Source: Gimesia aquarii
GTDB lineage: Bacteria; Planctomycetota; Planctomycetia; Planctomycetales; Planctomycetaceae
Reading direction: 5' to 3'
Assembly: GCF_007748195.1 (NCBI RefSeq)
Contig: NZ_CP037920.1
Span: 3,411,501-3,475,500, forward strand
DNA length: 64,000 nucleotides
How positions within the stretch are numbered: the first letter of the stretch is position 1; each line of letters opens with the position of its first letter. Positions 60,349 through 64,000 of this stretch are shown here, piece after piece. Position numbers and translations under genes: made by a program. Under the pieces are notes generated by a model. That model searched no databases. It was not told the DNA's origin and was given only the letters and a program-made list of their open reading frames with translations.

Positions 60349-63300
60349 ATGTCTAATCGCTCTGCTCGAATTGAAGCTCTCTACAATGCGATCCAGGAAC
60401 GGATTCTGATTCTGGATGGAGCGATGGGGACGATGATCCAGAATTATAAACTCAAAGAAGCAGATTATAGGGGAGAACGCTTTGCAGATTATCATATGGA
60501 TATTGCAGGCAACAACGACTTGCTCTCGTTGACACAGCCACAGATTATCCAGGACATCCACCGTGAATACCTGGAAGCGGGAGCTGATATTCTGGAAACC
60601 AATACGTTTAACGGGACTCGATTATCGCAAAGCGATTATGAAATGGAGTCGCTGGTTCATGAACTAAATTTAGCATCAGCACAACTGGCGCGCACCGCTG
60701 CAGATGAAATGACCGCGAAAACACCAGACAAACCACGCTGGGTTGCTGGTGTTCTGGGTCCCACCAGTCGTACCTGTTCAATTTCACCTGATGTCAATGA
60801 TCCGGGAGCTCGCAACGTTACCTATGACGAACTTGTCGAAAACTATTTAGAATCCATTGATGGACTTGTCAAAGGGGGAGCAGATTTACTTCTGATCGAG
60901 ACGATATTCGATACTCTGAACGCTAAGGCTGCAGTCTATGCGGTGCGCACTTATTTTCAGCGCGAACAAGTCGAGTTACCAATAATGATCTCCGGTACGA
61001 TTACGGATGCATCCGGTCGCACGTTGTCGGGACAGACCACGGAAGCTTTCTGGAATTCTCTGGCACATGCCAAGCCGTTTTCTATTGGACTCAACTGTGC
61101 TCTGGGGGCCCAAGAGCTAAGACAATATGTTAAAGAACTATCTCGTGTCGCTGATACCTATGTCTCCGCTCATCCTAATGCTGGCTTACCCAATGAATTT
61201 GGTGAATATGATCAAACGGCTTCCGAAATGGCAACCATCGTAGATGAATTCGCCAGCAGCGGGTTTGTTAATATTTTGGGAGGATGTTGTGGGACGACTC
61301 CGGCACACATCAAAGCGATTACAGAATCGATGGCAAATCATCCTCCTCGTAAAGTGCCAGAGATTGAACCTGCTTTACGTCTTTCGGGACTGGAACCGTT
61401 TAATGTGACAAAAGACAGTTTGTTTGTAAATGTGGGTGAGCGTTGTAATGTAACCGGTTCAGCCCGTTTCAAACGTTTGATAAAAGAAGAGGATTACGAC
61501 ACGGCATTGGAAGTGGCTTTACAGCAAGTACAAAACGGTGCAGATGTTATGGATGTCAACATGGATGAGGGCATGCTGGATGCAGTTGCTGCCATGACAT
61601 CTTTTCTGAATCTGGTTGCAACGGAACCGGAAATTGCCCGTGTCCCTGTAATGGTAGACTCGTCTAAATGGGACGTCATTGAAGCTGGATTAAAATGCAT
61701 TCAAGGCAAGCCAATTGTAAACTCCATTAGTCTTAAAGAAGGAGAAGCGGAATTCTTTGAGAGGGCACGGCAGTGTCAACTTTATGGAGCGGCTGTGGTG
61801 GTCATGGCATTTGACGAGGAAGGACAGGCTGATACCAGACAAAGAAAAATTGAAATTTGTGAACGATCTTATCGCTTGCTAGTTGAAGAAATTGGATTTG
61901 CTCCACAGGACATTATTTTTGATCCTAACATTTTTGCTGTTGCGACGGGTATTGAAGAACATAATAACTATGCCGTTGATTTTATTGAGGCTACAGACTG
62001 GATCCGAAAAAATTTACCTCATGCAAGTGTGTCAGGCGGAGTGTCGAATGTGTCGTTCTCATTCCGGGGTAATAACCCGGTCCGCGAAGCCATTCATTCA
62101 GTTTTCCTCTATCACGCAATTCGTGTTGGCATGAATATGGGTATTGTGAATGCCAGCCAATTGGCTGTTTATGATAACCTGCCTACAGAACTCAAAGACA
62201 AAGTGGAAGACGTTATTCTGAATCGCACACCCGAGGGGACAGAAGCGCTGCTGGATATTGCAGAACGTTTTCGTGGAGATGGTTCGACTGGTTCTGCTAA
62301 AACAGAAGATTTGTCATGGCGCGAGTTGCCTGTCCAAAAACGGATTGAACACGCACTAGTAAGGGGAATATCAACATATATTGTAGAAGATGCTGAGGAA
62401 GCGCGCCAGGAGTTGAATCGACCGCTCGATGTCATTGAAGGTCCATTGATGGATGGAATGAATGTGGTGGGCGATTTGTTTGGGGCTGGTAAAATGTTTC
62501 TGCCTCAAGTTGTGAAATCGGCACGTGTAATGAAACAGGCTGTTGCTTATTTACAACCTTTTATTGAGGAAGAAAAAGAAGAAGGAGACAGCCAATCAAA
62601 CGGGCGGATTTTAATGGCAACGGTCAAAGGGGATGTTCACGATATTGGTAAAAATATCGTGGGTGTTGTTCTGCAATGTAATAACTTTGAAGTCATCGAT
62701 CTGGGCGTTATGGTTCCTTGTGAGACGATTTTACAAACCGCACGTGAAAAGGAATGCGATATTATTGGACTTTCAGGGCTGATTACTCCCTCGCTGGATG
62801 AAATGGTGACGGTGGCCAGTGAGCTCGAGAGGCAAGAGATGAATTTGCCTTTATTAATTGGGGGAGCAACAACATCCAAGGCACATACAGCGGTTAAGAT
62901 TGACCCTCAGTATAATAGGAATCAGGTTGTGTACGTCCCCGATGCGTCTCGTGCTGTTGGTGTTGCGGCTTCGTTGATGTCAGATGAATTATACGATAAT
63001 TATGTGAAGCAGATTCAAGACGAGTACGTGACAGTTCGAGAACGGGTTGCCAACCGCAAGCCACAGGGAGCACCTGTTTCTTATGACGAAGCCATGAAAC
63101 AAGGCTTTCAAATTGATTGGGAGAATTACACACCTCCGGCTCCCACGTTTACAGGGACGAAAGTGCTTTACAATTATCCGTTAGAAAAATTGGTGGATTA
63201 TATTGACTGGACGCCATTTTTTATCAGTTGGGATCTTGTTGGGAAATATCCGAAGATTTTTGATGATGAAGTTGTAGGTGAAGCGGCACGCGAACTCTAT

Positions 63301-64000
63301 GCAAACGCACAGACAATGTTGAAGAAAATCATTGATGAGAAACTACTGACGGCACGTGCGGTGATTGGTTTCTGGCCCGCTAACCAGGTCAATGGAGAAG
63401 ATATTGAACTCTATGAGAATCAGAATCACAGTCAAGTGATTGCCCGATTGCATCATATTCGTCAGCAAGTTCGAAAAAGGGGGCAGGAAGAGAAACCCCT
63501 TATGTCACTGGCCGATTTTATTGCTCCTCAAGAGAGTAAAAAGACAGACTATATTGGTGGTTTTGTAGTTACTGCTGGCATCGGTGCTGAGGAGGTGGCA
63601 AAATCGTACGAACAGGAACATGATGATTATAGTAGTATTATGGTCAAAGCCTTGGCTGATCGGTTGGCAGAAGCGTTTGCCGAGCATTTGCACGAACGAG
63701 TTCGAAAAGAGTTCTGGGGTTATCATCCGGATGAGTCCCTGGAAAATCAGGATTTGATCAGAGAGGAGTATCGGGGAATCCGTCCTGCACCAGGTTATCC
63801 AGCCTGTCCGGACCATACTGAGAAGGATACGTTGTTTAAGTTGTTGAATGCAGAAGAGGAAATCGGAGTTAAACTAACAGAACACTTTGCTATGTACCCG
63901 GCAGCAGCAGTCTCTGGCTGGTATTTTTCTCATCCCGATTCGCGTTATTTCCATACGGGTAAAATTGACAAAGATCAATTGACGTCATTGGCAGAACGCA
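60349..64000 (+). CDS. metH: Methionine synthase, cobalamin-dependent (partial at right edge)
   Basis: The first 1,217 codons are in the window; by comparison with about 1,230-residue MetH only the last few dozen residues are missing. It transfers a methyl group from methyltetrahydrofolate to homocysteine through cobalamin. Homocysteine domain: [10 protein letters not shown], zinc ligands Cys250 (GLNCALG), Cys313 and Cys314 (GGCCGTTP). Folate domain: [31 protein letters not shown]. Cobalamin domain: [16 protein letters not shown] with axial His764. The reactivation (SAM) domain is visible to near its end ([13 protein letters not shown]). The start at 60349 is preceded by AGG about 7 nt upstream. 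No cobalamin riboswitch was seen in the 214-bp upstream gap. Confidence 0.97.
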   Translation, partial: MSNRSARIEALYNAIQERILILDGAMGTMIQNYKLKEADYRGERFADYHMDIAGNNDLLSLTQPQIIQDIHREYLEAGADILETNTFNGTRLSQSDYEMESLVHELNLASAQLARTAADEMTAKTPDKPRWVAGVLGPTSRTCSISPDVNDPGARNVTYDELVENYLESIDGLVKGGADLLLIETIFDTLNAKAAVYAVRTYFQREQVELPIMISGTITDASGRTLSGQTTEAFWNSLAHAKPFSIGLNCALGAQELRQYVKELSRVADTYVSAHPNAGLPNEFGEYDQTASEMATIVDEFASSGFVNILGGCCGTTPAHIKAITESMANHPPRKVPEIEPALRLSGLEPFNVTKDSLFVNVGERCNVTGSARFKRLIKEEDYDTALEVALQQVQNGADVMDVNMDEGMLDAVAAMTSFLNLVATEPEIARVPVMVDSSKWDVIEAGLKCIQGKPIVNSISLKEGEAEFFERARQCQLYGAAVVVMAFDEEGQADTRQRKIEICERSYRLLVEEIGFAPQDIIFDPNIFAVATGIEEHNNYAVDFIEATDWIRKNLPHASVSGGVSNVSFSFRGNNPVREAIHSVFLYHAIRVGMNMGIVNASQLAVYDNLPTELKDKVEDVILNRTPEGTEALLDIAERFRGDGSTGSAKTEDLSWRELPVQKRIEHALVRGISTYIVEDAEEARQELNRPLDVIEGPLMDGMNVVGDLFGAGKMFLPQVVKSARVMKQAVAYLQPFIEEEKEEGDSQSNGRILMATVKGDVHDIGKNIVGVVLQCNNFEVIDLGVMVPCETILQTAREKECDIIGLSGLITPSLDEMVTVASELERQEMNLPLLIGGATTSKAHTAVKIDPQYNRNQVVYVPDASRAVGVAASLMSDELYDNYVKQIQDEYVTVRERVANRKPQGAPVSYDEAMKQGFQIDWENYTPPAPTFTGTKVLYNYPLEKLVDYIDWTPFFISWDLVGKYPKIFDDEVVGEAARELYANAQTMLKKIIDEKLLTARAVIGFWPANQVNGEDIELYENQNHSQVIARLHHIRQQVRKRGQEEKPLMSLADFIAPQESKKTDYIGGFVVTAGIGAEEVAKSYEQEHDDYSSIMVKALADRLAEAFAEHLHERVRKEFWGYHPDESLENQDLIREEYRGIRPAPGYPACPDHTEKDTLFKLLNAEEEIGVKLTEHFAMYPAAAVSGWYFSHPDSRYFHTGKIDKDQLTSLAER

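Overview
The window looks like the chromosome of a planctomycete of the Planctomycetaceae/Gimesia type. This is judged from gene content, not from any search. The markers are a DUF1559 prepilin-like protein with an H-X9-DG-type tail, two DUF1501 Tat-exported proteins, a 1,176-residue PSCyt1/DUF1549/DUF1553 cytochrome, an SBBP propeller, a PQQ-type propeller, a DUF1573 protein, and Gfo/Idh/MocA and DoxX proteins typical of that phylum. Base composition is moderate. Most genes have recognisable Shine-Dalgarno sites, which I used to choose starts.

Layout. 1-11.3 kb is a catabolic and regulatory region. It holds two paralogous GntR/FCD regulators that each carry two winged helices, a DUF1559 protein, a small lipoprotein, and an N,N-dimethylformamidase-like/acetamidase-formamidase pair. 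Convergent to that pair is a dapA-like aldolase / enolase-superfamily / amidohydrolase / regulator / MFS cluster that looks like uptake and breakdown of a small carboxylate or sugar acid. 11.4-18 kb encodes exported planctomycete proteins (DUF1501, PSD1-type cytochrome, kelch protein). 18.4-24.1 kb holds a seven-repeat SBBP propeller, a possible ADP-ribosyltransferase-like protein, and a PQQ-propeller/esterase fusion. 24.6-26.4 kb holds a lone ComEC-like metallo-beta-lactamase protein and tRNA-Pro(CGG).

26.4-36.8 kb holds a TPR lipoprotein, a FecR-like membrane protein, a DUF1573 protein, an MFS exporter, an oxidoreductase, a DoxX protein with a large insert, and ApbE. 36.8-38.9 kb is leuD-leuC. 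39.5-43.2 kb is the conserved ffh-rpsP-trmD-rplS-yraN translation/secretion block, followed by RidA. 44.3-52.4 kb carries a ketosynthase-like protein without its nucleophilic cysteine, an aldehyde dehydrogenase, a CPA2-type antiporter with CBS domains, gmd and ligA. 52.4-54.7 kb is an overlapping two-gene operon of an asparagine-synthetase-like enzyme and a radical SAM protein. 54.9-64 kb holds a second DUF1501 protein, a 1,183-residue protein that I read as PPi-type PEP carboxykinase, and metH, which runs off the right edge.

The best candidates for new biology are five. They are the asparagine-synthetase-like/radical SAM pair, the cysteine-less ketosynthase with its roughly 475-nt leader, the isolated SH3-like/ComEC-like MBL protein, the amide-hydrolase pair beside the double-headed GntR regulators, and the PPi-dependent PEPCK. 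No CRISPR array, insertion sequence, prophage or rRNA gene was seen.
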